Of a DNA stretch of 45,959 nt, positions 6,708 through 21,566 are shown in pieces; positions within the stretch are counted from its first letter, which is position 1; each line of letters begins with the position of its first letter. The translations under genes were made by a program, and so were the position numbers. Under the pieces are notes generated by a model. That model had not been told where the DNA came from and did no database searches. It worked only from the letters and a program-made list of their open reading frames with translations. The stretch comes from Candidatus Woesearchaeota archaeon (GTDB lineage: Archaea > Nanobdellota > Nanobdellia > Woesearchaeales > UBA9642): contig BPGB01000005.1 in assembly GCA_026002815.1 (NCBI GenBank), positions 1 to 45,959 on the forward strand, in the 5' to 3' direction.

Positions 6708-8408
6708 TTACGGCTTTAATGTTGCTAAGTTTATATCGCTATATAATTCTCTGATAGAGTTAAATAGTAAAGATTTGTTATAATCATCTATTTGAGAGCT
6801 TTCGAATTTTCTTTTAATAGCATTATATAGTCTTTTTGCTTCAGTTATGTTTCCATTAACAACTTTGCTTCTGCACTCTACTATCATGTTGTTTATTTCA
6901 TCAACAACAGGGTTTTTTAATATTTCTGCAACACTATCGCTATCATCTGCTCCCGATAGTTTCCATTTAATGTATTTAGAGAAAATCATTTCATCAAGTT
7001 TTGCTCTTTCTTCTGATAATTTGGCTTCGGCCTTTTCAATAGCATCTTTTAATTCTTTATCCTCATATAATTTTTCTTTGAGCATCTGTCTTTTTTGTGC
7101 AAGTATATCTTTAAGTTTATCAAGATTTTCCTTTTCTTTTTGTATTAAATCTGCCTTATGAAGTAGAGCTAATGCCCTTTTTCTTCTTTCTTCGAATTCT
7201 TCTCTTTCTTTTCTTAATTCATCTAGTTTACGTTCGTATGTTGTGTGTAACTCATTCATTTTCTTTTGGTGTTCTTCAATAAGTTTTTTTCTAAACTGTT
7301 CCAATTGTTCTCTATCTTTTTCTATTGTGTCAATCTTATTTTTTAGATTCTTGTTTAGCATTATTGTTTTTTGTAACTCTTTTTTTAGCATTTGTTTTTC
7401 TTTTTTTGTCCTATTTATTAATTGCTTCTCTACATGTTTAGTAACTGTCTCTTCAAGCGTTTTCTCTTTTTCTTCTAATCTTTTTTGTAGGTTTTTTAAA
7501 CTTCTTTGTAATTCATTTAATGATTTTTGCTTATCGTTTAAGTTTTTGCTTAATTGAGACAATTCCCACGATCTTCTTGAGTATTCTAATTTCTTTTCTG
7601 CAATTATCGTTTCAATTTTATCATCGTACTGCTTGAGTAATCTTATAAATCCTTCTTTAGTAAAATGCTTCATGCTTTTTTTAATTTCATTTCTTAGCTT
7701 TTTATGCTCCTTTTCCACTTTGCTGAAGAATTGTTTCTCTTTAGGAGGCATAGGTATTTGTTCTATTTCCGTTTCTGGAACTTCCGGTTTGTCAAATTTT
7801 AGTTCAGGTAAATTTTCAGGCAAAGTTAACACTTTGCTATTAAGAACTCTTTTTTGATCTTCTATATGTTGATCAGAACTTGTTATTAAATTTTTTATAT
7901 CCTCATTATTTCTATTATTATCTAGTATTATGTTGCTTTGTTCTTCAATGCTTTTAGCCCAATCAAACTTACTTGTTTCATCTATTTTTTCTATATTTTT
8001 AGTTTTTCTTTTACTAGACTTGTTTTTTTGTAATTCATTGGGACTGTTTTTTTCATCAAATAAATTAGTTGTATCTGTTGTTAATATTATATTTTCCGTA
8101 TTGTTATCTATGCTATCTGTCTTATAATCAAGAGCAGTATTTGTATAATCCTTGACTTTATTGTTATCGTCTAAACTTGGAATATCTAGTGTTGGAAGCT
8201 CTGGAAGAGAAGAGTTCATTAGATATTCTTCAGTTTTTTTAGAATTAAAATAATCGCTTTTTTGTTGTTCAAATTCTTCAAGTTTAGGCTTTTCTATTAT
8301 ACCGCTGCTTTCTTGCTTACTATCTTGTGTTCGATCACCTTTTGAGAATAATTTTTTAAAAAAGCTTTTTTTTTCAGGTTTAGGAACTTCTGGTGGAACT
8401 ATATCCAA
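6708..8408 (-). CDS. Long coiled-coil protein, unknown function, upstream of secE
   Basis: A 566-residue protein starting with TTG 8408, supported by GGGGTGA (8420-8414) five bases before. An amphipathic patch near the N-terminus, KKSFFKKLFSKGD, is followed by about 200 residues of acidic, Asn/Ser-rich disordered sequence, then a continuous coiled coil from about 225 to 470 rich in Glu, Lys and Leu, and a C-terminal helical module (about 490-560) with NGNITEAKRLYNAIKRKF and LFNSIRELYSDIN, similar to TPR-like helical hairpins. No signal peptide or membrane helix. In many archaea ftsZ stands before secE, so a structural or division role is conceivable, but no family was recognised. Codon use resembles its neighbours. 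Confidence 0.75.
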   Translation of the reverse strand: MDIVPPEVPKPEKKSFFKKLFSKGDRTQDSKQESSGIIEKPKLEEFEQQKSDYFNSKKTEEYLMNSSLPELPTLDIPSLDDNNKVKDYTNTALDYKTDSIDNNTENIILTTDTTNLFDEKNSPNELQKNKSSKRKTKNIEKIDETSKFDWAKSIEEQSNIILDNNRNNEDIKNLITSSDQHIEDQKRVLNSKVLTLPENLPELKFDKPEVPETEIEQIPMPPKEKQFFSKVEKEHKKLRNEIKKSMKHFTKEGFIRLLKQYDDKIETIIAEKKLEYSRRSWELSQLSKNLNDKQKSLNELQRSLKNLQKRLEEKEKTLEETVTKHVEKQLINRTKKEKQMLKKELQKTIMLNKNLKNKIDTIEKDREQLEQFRKKLIEEHQKKMNELHTTYERKLDELRKEREEFEERRKRALALLHKADLIQKEKENLDKLKDILAQKRQMLKEKLYEDKELKDAIEKAEAKLSEERAKLDEMIFSKYIKWKLSGADDSDSVAEILKNPVVDEINNMIVECRSKVVNGNITEAKRLYNAIKRKFESSQIDDYNKSLLFNSIRELYSDINLATLKP

Positions 8409-8849
8409 TTCAATTCACCCCTTTTTTATAAAGTCAGAGCTTTTAATATAAAAAGGTTTTGTTTTATTTTATCAGTGAATACATTGAATTTTATATTTTT
8501 TACATATTTATATGTAATCTAATAAAATAATTTTAATCTAAATATAATTTTATACAATATAAATTAACCTTATAAAATATAACTTAACTTTATATATTAT
8601 ATTAATTTTATAAATTATATATACTTTTATTGATTTTATTTTATTGCATATTTTGTTTTTTTGTTTTTACTTTTGTTTTTAAATTCATGTTTATAGTTTA
8701 GTTAGTTATATATTCTTTTATATAGGTATATATTATTTTATATAATATGCTATATTATTTATCTATCTATAGTTTTCTTTATTAAATAAGTTTTCTCTAA
8801 ATAACTTTTTTAGATAACTTTTTTAATACGAAAAACTTTCTTTTATTTT
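8409..8849. other. AT-rich divergent intergenic region
   Basis: About 440 bases between divergent genes. Low-complexity A/T with several TATA-like stretches (for example TTATATAT types near 8590-8620 and 8720-8760). No ORF or RNA gene is supported. Confidence 0.6.
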
Positions 8850-9200
8850 ATGATACAACAATCCAGCGAAGTTTATGATTTTATATTTAAAATTGATAGA
8901 AGAATAAGTTACTTGGAAAAAGATCTTAATTTTATTGAGAGAAAAATATCTGAAATAAACACTTATAAGGATAAACTTTATTCGAATATAAAAGAAGAAA
9001 TACTGTCTTTGAAGTCTGATTTTGAAACTCTTAAAAGTGATTTAAAGAAACTTTCAAGTGAAATTGCTTTTTTATCTTCTGAAATGAAAGAAGTAGTAAA
9101 GAAGGAACAATCAGGGGTATTAATAAAGCAAGTAGAAGATATACCTTTCGAAGATTTTATAACAAGAAAAGAAATAAAAAAAGGTTTAATTAAATTGTGA
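8850..9200 (+). CDS. Small coiled-coil protein, unknown
   Basis: A 116-residue protein made almost entirely of a heptad-type coiled coil (residues about 10-90, e.g. ISYLEKDLNFIERKISEI) and a short end with DIPFEDFITRKEIKKGL. No family recognised. No strong ribosome binding site is visible. The next gene (DUF357) follows 18 bases later on the same strand, so the two are probably one transcript. Confidence 0.6.
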   Translation: MIQQSSEVYDFIFKIDRRISYLEKDLNFIERKISEINTYKDKLYSNIKEEILSLKSDFETLKSDLKKLSSEIAFLSSEMKEVVKKEQSGVLIKQVEDIPFEDFITRKEIKKGLIKL

Positions 9201-9218
9201 CTCTTTTTATTATGAAAA

Positions 9219-9521
9219 ATGATTAAAAAATTAAGATTAAAAAACAAAATAACCCAAGAGAAGTTGCAAAAATACTTTTTCATAACTGGGGAAGCATTGG
9301 AAAAATGTAAAATCTCAATGTCAAAAGAAAGATTAGCAGAAGCAAAGGATTTTTTTGATATGGCTTCAAGATATTATGATGATGCTAAATATTTTGAAAG
9401 TAAAGGAGATTACGTTTTAGCATACGCTGCTTTAAATTATGCTCATGGATGGCTTGATGCTGGTGCAAGAATAAGATTGTTTAATGTTAAAGATTCAAAA
9501 TTATTCACTGTTGATGATTAA
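9219..9521 (+). CDS. DUF357 family protein
   Basis: A 100-residue all-helical protein. The second half shows the conserved core of archaeal DUF357: a DDAKYFESKGDYV segment followed by NYAHGWLDAGAR and a short end. The family is widespread in Euryarchaeota and DPANN; its biochemical role is unknown. It lies directly after the small coiled-coil gene. Confidence 0.85.
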   Translation: MIKKLRLKNKITQEKLQKYFFITGEALEKCKISMSKERLAEAKDFFDMASRYYDDAKYFESKGDYVLAYAALNYAHGWLDAGARIRLFNVKDSKLFTVDD

Positions 9522-9618
9522 TGAGTGTTTTTTATAATATAGAAATATATTTTTATTTTTATAATATAGAAAATTTTTATGCTAAAATGAATGTTTTTAT
9601 TATATAAGGGGATATTTT

Positions 9619-11136
9619 ATGTCTTACGGAAAAATAATCATAATAGGTGCTGGTCCAGGGGGATTAACTGCGGGAATGCTTCTTGCACACAGAGGCTTTG
9701 AAGTGATTATTTATGAAAAAGCCAAAGTTGTCGGTGGAAGAAATGCTCCTATCATAAAAGACGGGTATGTATTTGATACTGGACCTACTTTTCTTATGAT
9801 GAAGTTTATTTTAGATGAAGTTTTTGAAGAAGCAGGCGCTAATATTAATGATTATATAAATGCTTACAAACTTGACCCGATGTATAGGTTACAATTTAAA
9901 GATTTTAGTATTGATATATCTGATAATAAGAAGAAAATGGTTTCTGAAATAAGGAGGCTTTTTCCTAATGAAATAAGCGGCTTAGAAAAGTTCATGAAAA
10001 CTGAATCTATGCGTTTTAAGAGATTCTTTCCCTGTTTGCAGAAAGATTACTCTTCAATAAAGGAATATTTTAAACCTGTATTTATTAGAGCATTACCCTA
10101 CATTTTTACAACCAAGAGCATGATGCAAGTACTAGATAATTATTTTAATGATGACAGATTAAAGATTTGCTTTACATTTCAAGCAAAATACCTCGGTATG
10201 AGTCCTTGGTCTTGTCCTGGTCAATTTATGATTATTCCATATATTGAACACGCGTTCGGGATATACCATGTTGAAGGAGGATTATCAGAAATATCATTTG
10301 CTATGGAAAAGGTTTTCAAAAAGAATAATGGAAAACTAAAATTAAATACTCCTGTAAAGAAGATAATTATAAAAGACGGAAAAGCGATAGGAGTAGAACT
10401 TAAAAATGGTAAAAAAGATTATGCTGATAATATTATTGTTAATGCAGATTTTTCTTATGCAATAACTAATTTAATAGACAAAAATCAATGGTATAACATA
10501 AAAAGATGGAATCCTAAAAAATTAAAGAAAAAGAAGTATTCCTGCAGTACTTTTATGTTATATTTGGGGGTTGACAAATTATACGATATGCCACATCATA
10601 CTATTGTTTTTGCAGATAATTACAAAAAGAATATAGATGATGTTTTCTTAAATAAGAGATTGTCAGATGACATATCAATATACATACGTAATGCTTCAAT
10701 AAATGATAAGAAAATAGCTCCTAAAAATCATTCAGCAATCTATATCCTGGTGCCTGTTTCTAATACAGACAGCAATATTAATTGGTCAAAAGAAAGGAAA
10801 AGATTTAGGGATTTAGTCATAGAAACTATAAAGCGAAAGACAATAATGAAAGATATTGATAAGCACATTAAAACAGAGATTATAGTAACACCTAAAGATT
10901 GGGAGAATAACAACATCTATAACGGTGCAACATTTAACCTTGCTCACACAATTGATCAAATGTTGTATTTGAGGCCTCATAATAAATTTGAGGATATAGA
11001 GAATCTTTGGCTTGTTGGTGGTGGAACTCATCCAGGTTCAGGGCTTCCTACTATTTATGAGTCGGGAAGAATTACTGCTAATATGATATCAAAGAGTTAT
11101 AGGATTAAATTTTTTACAAAAAATCTAGAAGTGTGA
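9619..11136 (+). CDS. CrtI/phytoene-desaturase-like FAD-dependent oxidoreductase
   Basis: A 505-residue flavoprotein of the carotenoid desaturase/amine oxidase superfamily. The N-terminus has the dinucleotide-binding fold IIGAGPGGLTAG and an acidic end of the second strand (YEK), followed by VVGGR and DTGPT, typical for CrtI. The C-terminus carries the second FAD motif LVGGGTHPGSGLP and a final helix ESGRITANM. Members desaturate or isomerise polyprenyl chains such as phytoene; the substrate here is unknown. An AGGGGAT site precedes ATG 9619. An ABC1/UbiB-type kinase follows 45 bases later on the same strand, pointing to isoprenoid lipid or quinone chemistry. No prenyl synthase is in the window. 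Confidence 0.85.
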   Translation: MSYGKIIIIGAGPGGLTAGMLLAHRGFEVIIYEKAKVVGGRNAPIIKDGYVFDTGPTFLMMKFILDEVFEEAGANINDYINAYKLDPMYRLQFKDFSIDISDNKKKMVSEIRRLFPNEISGLEKFMKTESMRFKRFFPCLQKDYSSIKEYFKPVFIRALPYIFTTKSMMQVLDNYFNDDRLKICFTFQAKYLGMSPWSCPGQFMIIPYIEHAFGIYHVEGGLSEISFAMEKVFKKNNGKLKLNTPVKKIIIKDGKAIGVELKNGKKDYADNIIVNADFSYAITNLIDKNQWYNIKRWNPKKLKKKKYSCSTFMLYLGVDKLYDMPHHTIVFADNYKKNIDDVFLNKRLSDDISIYIRNASINDKKIAPKNHSAIYILVPVSNTDSNINWSKERKRFRDLVIETIKRKTIMKDIDKHIKTEIIVTPKDWENNNIYNGATFNLAHTIDQMLYLRPHNKFEDIENLWLVGGGTHPGSGLPTIYESGRITANMISKSYRIKFFTKNLEV

Positions 11137-11181
11137 ATATTGAGATAAATATAATATTTTAAATGAGGATGTGAATTAATA

Positions 11182-12396
11182 ATGAATTGGTTAAATTTTA
11201 TTTGGTTAATAAATAATATATATGGAAAGAATGAAAAACCTGATTTGAATAAAATACAAAAGATGGGCCTTCTTGCAATAAAAATAGGTCAAGTCCATGC
11301 CTTAAGAATTGATTTTCTTTCAGAAAAAAAATGCCAACACCTTTCAAAACTTTACAGAAAAACAATTAATATTAATATTGAGGATAGTAAATTATTAATA
11401 GATTCTTACTCAAACACAAAATTCAAGCGAGATATAAAAAATATAGATTATAAGCCGATAGCTTCCGCATCCGTTGGTCAAGTTCATGTTGCATATTTAA
11501 GAGGTAAAAAAGTTGCTGTAAAGATTATAAAAGGCAATTTTAAAAAAAAATTTATTAAGGATGTTAGGTCTGTAAAATCTCTTTTCAAATTGATAATCTT
11601 TTTTTATCCTAAATTAGCGAGGGTTGCAAACCCTATTGGAATATTAAAAAATATAGAAGAATATACTGTTGCAGAATTAAACCTTTTGAATGAAATAAAA
11701 GGGCATAACATTTTGATGAATATATACGAGAAAAACAAGAACTCTTTTAATTTAAAAAACTTGAAGTTTGCAAAAATATACTATGAGTATTCTAATGAGA
11801 ACATTTTAGTGTCGGAATTTATTGAAGGTAAAACTATTGATGAACTTCTCGAAGAAAAAAAATTACCATATAACGTATTGTTAGAATTATTTCATATACA
11901 TGGATTTTATATGTTTTGTGTAGGAACATTTCATGGAGATATACACCCAGGCAACATAATCATTTCAGAAGGGAAAATATATTTTATTGATACTGGAGCA
12001 ATAGGTCGTGTTTCAAAAAGACTAAGAAAAGGATTATTTTATTTTTTTAAGGAATTAAGCGATTATAATTATGATAAATGCGCATATTGGCTTAATGAAA
12101 TGGCTTCAAAAAAGATATCATCTCCTGAAAAGTTTAATTCTTTTAAAAAACAATTTAATGAACTTTACTCAGATTTTAAAGGTAAAACTGTTTCAGAGGT
12201 TAGTTTAACGCGAAAAATGATGGAAACAATAAAATTAGGCGTCAATAATGGTATGGATTTTGAAGAGGGGATGTTTTCAATAATTAAGAGTTTGATGTAT
12301 ATGGATGGAATGGTTTTAAGATGTAATCCTGATGCAATATTGTTGAAGGATATGAGGAAGTTCATAGATGAATTTGAGAGGTTTATAAGTAAATGA
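11182..12396 (+). CDS. ABC1/UbiB-type atypical kinase
   Basis: A 404-residue member of the ABC1/AarF/UbiB/COQ8 family, atypical kinases or ATPases that support ubiquinone and other isoprenoid lipid metabolism. Visible: the family KxGQ motif (KIGQVHALR), the Ala/Ser-rich nucleotide loop ASASVGQVH, the lysine strand KVAVKII, the catalytic loop FHGDIHPGN and a DTG in the place of DFG (YFIDTGAIG). The ExD position of the family reads ELN in AELNLLNEI, so the aspartate is Asn. No terminal membrane helices are obvious. It follows the CrtI-like gene closely and likely shares its transcript. Confidence 0.88.
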   Translation: MNWLNFIWLINNIYGKNEKPDLNKIQKMGLLAIKIGQVHALRIDFLSEKKCQHLSKLYRKTININIEDSKLLIDSYSNTKFKRDIKNIDYKPIASASVGQVHVAYLRGKKVAVKIIKGNFKKKFIKDVRSVKSLFKLIIFFYPKLARVANPIGILKNIEEYTVAELNLLNEIKGHNILMNIYEKNKNSFNLKNLKFAKIYYEYSNENILVSEFIEGKTIDELLEEKKLPYNVLLELFHIHGFYMFCVGTFHGDIHPGNIIISEGKIYFIDTGAIGRVSKRLRKGLFYFFKELSDYNYDKCAYWLNEMASKKISSPEKFNSFKKQFNELYSDFKGKTVSEVSLTRKMMETIKLGVNNGMDFEEGMFSIIKSLMYMDGMVLRCNPDAILLKDMRKFIDEFERFISK

Positions 12397-12514
12397 ATAT
12401 TTTGTGATTATATTATGTAATTTATATTATATGATTATATGATTATTTAATTTATTATTTTTTTATTAGTTCTTTTTTATTGATAAACGTTTTTATTTGA
12501 ATAACTATTCTAAA

Positions 12515-12531
12515 CGAAAATTTTATAAATA
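12515..12531 (+). promoter_or_regulatory. Probable rRNA operon promoter (BRE/TATA)
   Basis: CGAAAA (purine-rich BRE position) followed by TTTTATAAAT at 12521-12530 stands about 200 bases before 16S. It predicts a transcript start near 12552, just before the leader hairpins. It is the only clean TATA box close to the operon. Confidence 0.6.
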
Positions 12532-12644
12532 GAACATAATTCCCTTATTATCTAATCACCTCCATTCTGATTGTCTGTAAGGCCTAAATGGCGAGACATA
12601 TATGAAGAATTTTGACATGAATACTTGATGTAATGCTCAAGTAT

Positions 12645-14282
<1,638 letters not shown>

Positions 14283-14387
14283 TTTTACTTTACTCATTAT
14301 TGGTATCTTTTGATACTATTATGTTTAATTCAGTATATTACAATTTACTTTATTAAGTTCAATACAATTGCACCCTTGCAATCATGG

Positions 14388-14461
14388 GGGCTGGTAGTTA
14401 AACCTGGTATAACGTCCCCCTTGCACGGGGAAGGCTTCGGGTTCAAATCCCGACCAGTCCA
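14388..14461 (+). tRNA. tRNA-Ala (UGC) in the 16S-23S spacer
   Basis: Acceptor stem GGGCTGG/CCAGTCC with discriminator A; anticodon stem TCCCC/GGGGA around loop CTTGCAC, giving anticodon TGC; T arm TTCGGGTTCAAATCCCGA. No intron and no encoded CCA. tRNA-Ala in the rRNA spacer is the common euryarchaeal and DPANN arrangement. Confidence 0.96.
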
Positions 14462-14544
14462 TTTAATTATCACATGTTAATTATCACAAACTCACACTCA
14501 ACAATGATGAAACTCGTTATTGTATTATAATGAGTGGATGGCGA

Positions 14545-14627
14545 GAATATGATGGTGTAAATCACTAAGCCTTTTTAGTTTAACTAACTGGTATATTGTG
14601 TTCTACACCATTAATAAAATCATATTC
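14545..14627 (+). other. Spacer hairpin before 23S
   Basis: GAATATGAT (14545-14553) pairs with ATCATATTC (14619-14627), and GGTGTA (14554-14559) with TACACC (14604-14609), leaving a 9-base bulge on the 3' side. It lies directly before the 23S processing stem and may help fold the precursor. Confidence 0.7.
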
Positions 14628-14631
14628 AGTG

Positions 14632-17571
<2,940 letters not shown>

Positions 17572-17906
17572 TTACTATTTTAATTATTTATGTTAATTAA
17601 TATTTAATTAATATTTATTCTATTAATATTTTATATTATCCCTATTAACATTTATGTTATTATTATGTTATTATTTACTATTTTATTATTTATTATGTTA
17701 TTATTTCTTTATTTTATCAGTTAAGAATATTATTATTTTACCTTTATTACATATTTATAATTTTACCAATGTACATATAAATAAATTTAATATATAAATT
17801 TAAATCTTTTTTACAATTAGAAACCATAAATATATATTGTTAAATTAATTATTATATTAAAGGTAAGTATATCAATACGATTTTATTATTTTATAAGATC
17901 TTATTA
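17572..17906. other. AT-rich region after the rRNA operon, no gene seen
   Basis: Simple A/T sequence with many TTATTATGTTATTATTT-like repeats and no 5S rRNA, tRNA or open frame. A T-rich stretch (17569-17580) directly after the 23S stem may end transcription. Confidence 0.6.
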
Positions 17907-18462
17907 TCAAAAATTTTTATTGTAATTGTTATTTTTTTGATTTGCATTATTACTCGTATTGTTATTATTATTGTTATTACTTGTATTAGCATCATTGTTG
18001 TTTCCAAATAATTTTTCTATTAATCCTGCACCCAATGCGAACCCCCCTAATATAGTTCCCATTACCGCTATTGGTGTAATTGTTTCAAGAAAATTTTCTA
18101 ATGGGCTGTTTTGCTGATAATTTTGTGGGGGTACTGTTTCTGCGAGTATTTCAAGAATCTCTTTTGAAGTATACATTTTATTTTCTGTTAATCCATAAAT
18201 CTTTAGGAATAATCTGTCTCTGGTATCATTTGTTTGATCATTACAATTATACATGTTATTACACAATTTGCAAATATCGTCATTACCTTTAATTACAAAA
18301 AACGTTTTCATTAGGATTGTTTATTAAATCAGTTAGAAGTTTATCTAAATACGTGTTTCCATTTGGATAAATACTGTTTTTTCTTGGAAAAGTATTGCTT
18401 TTTAAGTACTCCACATAATTATCTCTTAAGTATGAAACGTGTGTGCCTCTTAATGTTATCAT
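17907..18462 (-). CDS. DUF1284-like protein with Asn-rich tail, one frameshift
   Basis: Read from ATG 18462, the first frame gives MITLRGTHVSYL...NPNENVF and stops; in an A6 run (18297-18302 on the plus strand) dropping one base continues it into VIKGNDDICKLCNNMYNC. The joined sequence resembles DUF1284: an RGxH start, then V-x-x-GxDDIC-x-x-C and a second Cys. The part after residue 110 is unlike the family: a hydrophobic stretch (ITPIAVMGTILGGFALGAGL) and a tail of mostly Asn ending in NYNKNF. A TATA-like TTTTAAAAT about 25 bases before the ATG suggests a leaderless message. The domain match is moderate; the tail may be a separate acquisition. Confidence 0.55.
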
Positions 18463-18677
18463 ACTAATATATAATTCTTTTATTTTAAAAAAAGTTTCGC
18501 AATTTTTTTTGTAAATAATACAGTCATAATCGTAGAATTTTCATGAATTTTTAATGTAATTATAATTTTAAGATAGTATTAATATAAATATTATTACATT
18601 ATATTTTTATATAGTGTTATATAAATATTATTAGATATATTATTAATTAGAATTATTATATTTTATATTTAGAATTA

Positions 18678-19325
18678 TTACTTATATATTGAGTTTCCCA
18701 TTATTTTTAATTCAGGATAATGGCTTAATACAGCTTCTCTTAATGGTCCTATTGCTATCAGTTTAGAATCACTTCTAGCATAGTTGTAAAAAAGTTCATA
18801 TACAGAGGGCATTTGGAATGGCCAAATATATGCATAAAATATATCTATTTCTTTTATATTTATATTATTATCTTTGTATGTTGTATCATTAAAAGTTATG
18901 TTTTTTTTGCTTTTTTGAGTAATTTTTTAATATCTTTTTTTCAAGAGTGGCTGTTTTTTTAGACTTTACATAATCTTCTGGATAATAGCTTCCATAGTAA
19001 AATGTTACATCTAAATCTTTTAATACTTCATATTCATCTTTAGCTCTTATTGATGTACCATAAAGTTCTGGATCAATCTCTATTCCTATTGATTTATAAC
19101 CATTATATGCCCATATGAATGCAGCAGAGCCATTTCCAGAACCAAGATCCTAGAACTAATTGTCCTTTACTTATGTGCCCATTATTTTCTTCTTGTTCTA
19201 TTATTTCTGTTAATATTTCTATTCCCCCTCTCGCTCGAGCTTACCCAATTAGGATTGTTATTTATTGTTCTTTTATCTAATGATAAAATTATATTGTTAA
19301 ATTCATCTTTTTTATGCATATACAT
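18678..19325 (-). pseudogene. SAM-dependent methyltransferase-like gene, broken by about three frameshifts
   Basis: From ATG 19325 the frame gives MYMHKKDEFNNIILSLDKR...NPNWVSS; after shifts near 19235, 19150 and 18900-18935 it continues with GIEILTEIIEQEE, then QLVLGSGSGNGSAAF (class I methyltransferase motif I), GYKSIGIEIDPELY (acidic end of strand 2), and a last part with IDIFYAYIWPFQMP and AIGPLREAVLSHYPEL. The substrate is unknown. The order of motifs fits a class I Rossmann methyltransferase. It is divergent to kae1; a TATA-like stretch at 19348-19358 precedes it. Either a decaying gene or an intact one with sequence errors. Confidence 0.55.
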
Positions 19326-19450
19326 AAAATCTCGGTTATAGAACGTATATTAAATATTTTATTATTTTATCATAGAATTATTATCTTATAATAAGACCAG
19401 TATATTTCATTTTTAAATAATTATTCGAAATTAAAGTACTTATTCGAAAT

Positions 19451-19464
19451 TATTTTAAATAAAT
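19451..19464 (+). promoter_or_regulatory. TATA box of kae1, leaderless start
   Basis: TATTTTAAATAAAT centred about 24 bases before ATG 19481, with no ribosome binding site between, predicts a transcript starting at or next to the start codon. Confidence 0.55.
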
Positions 19465-19480
19465 AGTATTATCTAATATT

Positions 19481-20489
<1,009 letters not shown>

Positions 20490-20503
<14 letters not shown>

Positions 20504-20915
20504 GTTTCTTATCAATGAATTCTTTTGCTTTTAATAATAATTTTTTTGCACTATCAAAAGTGAGAATGTTTATTGCTTCATCGTATGTCATCCACTTTGC
20601 TTCTTTTAATTCTTTATGATCTATCTTAATATCGGAATTTTTACATTGTCCGACAAAAAATATTACTTCTTTCTCTATTCCGTTCCACATTTTATAATTT
20701 ATTTTCTCTTTAAAACCTTGTAAGAATTCAAATTTTATTCCAGTCTCTTCAAATACTTCTCTTTTTGCAGTATCTTGCTCTGTTTCTCCAGGTTCAATGT
20801 GTCCTTTTGGGAAGTCCCAATGACCTCCGTGAATTCCTCGATGCTGTATCACTAAGAATTTTGTCTCAGATTCTTTCTTAAAAACTATTGCACCGCAAGA
20901 TTTTTCTTTTATCAT
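20490..20915 (-). CDS. Nudix hydrolase, Ap4A-hydrolase-like
   Basis: A 141-residue protein with a complete Nudix box (GHIEPGE, then REVFEETGI) at residues about 38-60, preceded by HGGHWDFPKGH. Such short single-domain enzymes cleave nucleoside diphosphates linked to another group; the SCGAIVF start and WDFPKG resemble bis(5'-nucleosyl)-tetraphosphatases. Substrate is inferred only. The catalytic Glu residues of the box are present. No ribosome binding site precedes the ATG. Confidence 0.88.
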
Positions 20916-20997
20916 ATTTCAAGTTTCTTTTATTAATTATTAAATTTTTCCATTAACTTTAAATATATGTCATCTTATTATATTTTTGAGGGGTTTT

Positions 20998-21546
20998 ATG
21001 CATAAGCGTAAATATACTAAGGAGCAATTAGAATTCTATTTCAAAAAATTAATGGGAGAAGATAAAGAGAATTCCAAGAGAGGAAGACTTAGAAAAAGAA
21101 AAAAACTATCCCTCTGTTAAAGCTTATGTTGATAGATTTGGTTCTTGGCAAAATGCTGTAAACATGTTTGCAAATCAGGAACTTGCAAAGAAGAAATTGT
21201 CTTAATTGCAAAAAGTTTTTCATAAGTAGAAAAAAAACACAAAAATTTTGTTCAAAAAAATGTCAACTTGAAAAGTACTCTAAAAAGTCGAATTTTTATA
21301 CTTTAGCAATAGAGAATAAAGATAAAAAAATTGCTCGGAGAAACATGTATTATATGTGATTTTACTTATCTTGTCGAGATTCATTGCCTAGATGGTAGAA
21401 AAGAAACAAAAAAAAAGATATTGAATGCATATAATAAAAAAGACCTTCATAATTATGTATTGCTCTGTCCTAATCATCATTTAATGGTCCATAAAAAGTT
21501 AGCAAAATTATATAGGAATAATAATGAGCTAATATGGAAAGAATAA
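20998..21546 (+). pseudogene. HNH endonuclease with N-terminal homing-type repeat, about three frameshifts
   Basis: Start ATG 20998 follows GAGGGG. Joined across shifts near 21057, 21190 and an A7 run near 21325, the product is about 180 residues: an HNH-associated repeat (KYTKEQLEFYFKKL, RIPREEDL, YPSVKAYVDRFGSW), a zinc-ribbon segment (NCLNCKKFF and KFCSKKCQ), then an HNH core with CIICD, VEIHCLDG and VLLCPNHHLMVH. Proteins of this layout are homing-type or stand-alone nicking endonucleases in phages and archaea. In VEIHCLDG the second of the usual two histidines is Cys. It lies 3.4 kb after 23S and is not inside an intron. The DNA composition matches its surroundings. Confidence 0.65.
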
Positions 21547-21566
21547 ATATTATTCAGAAGCAATGC

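Noticed and set aside
17572-17906. 5S rRNA directly after 23S
   Set aside because: No GC-rich 120-base segment is present; the sequence is simple A/T.
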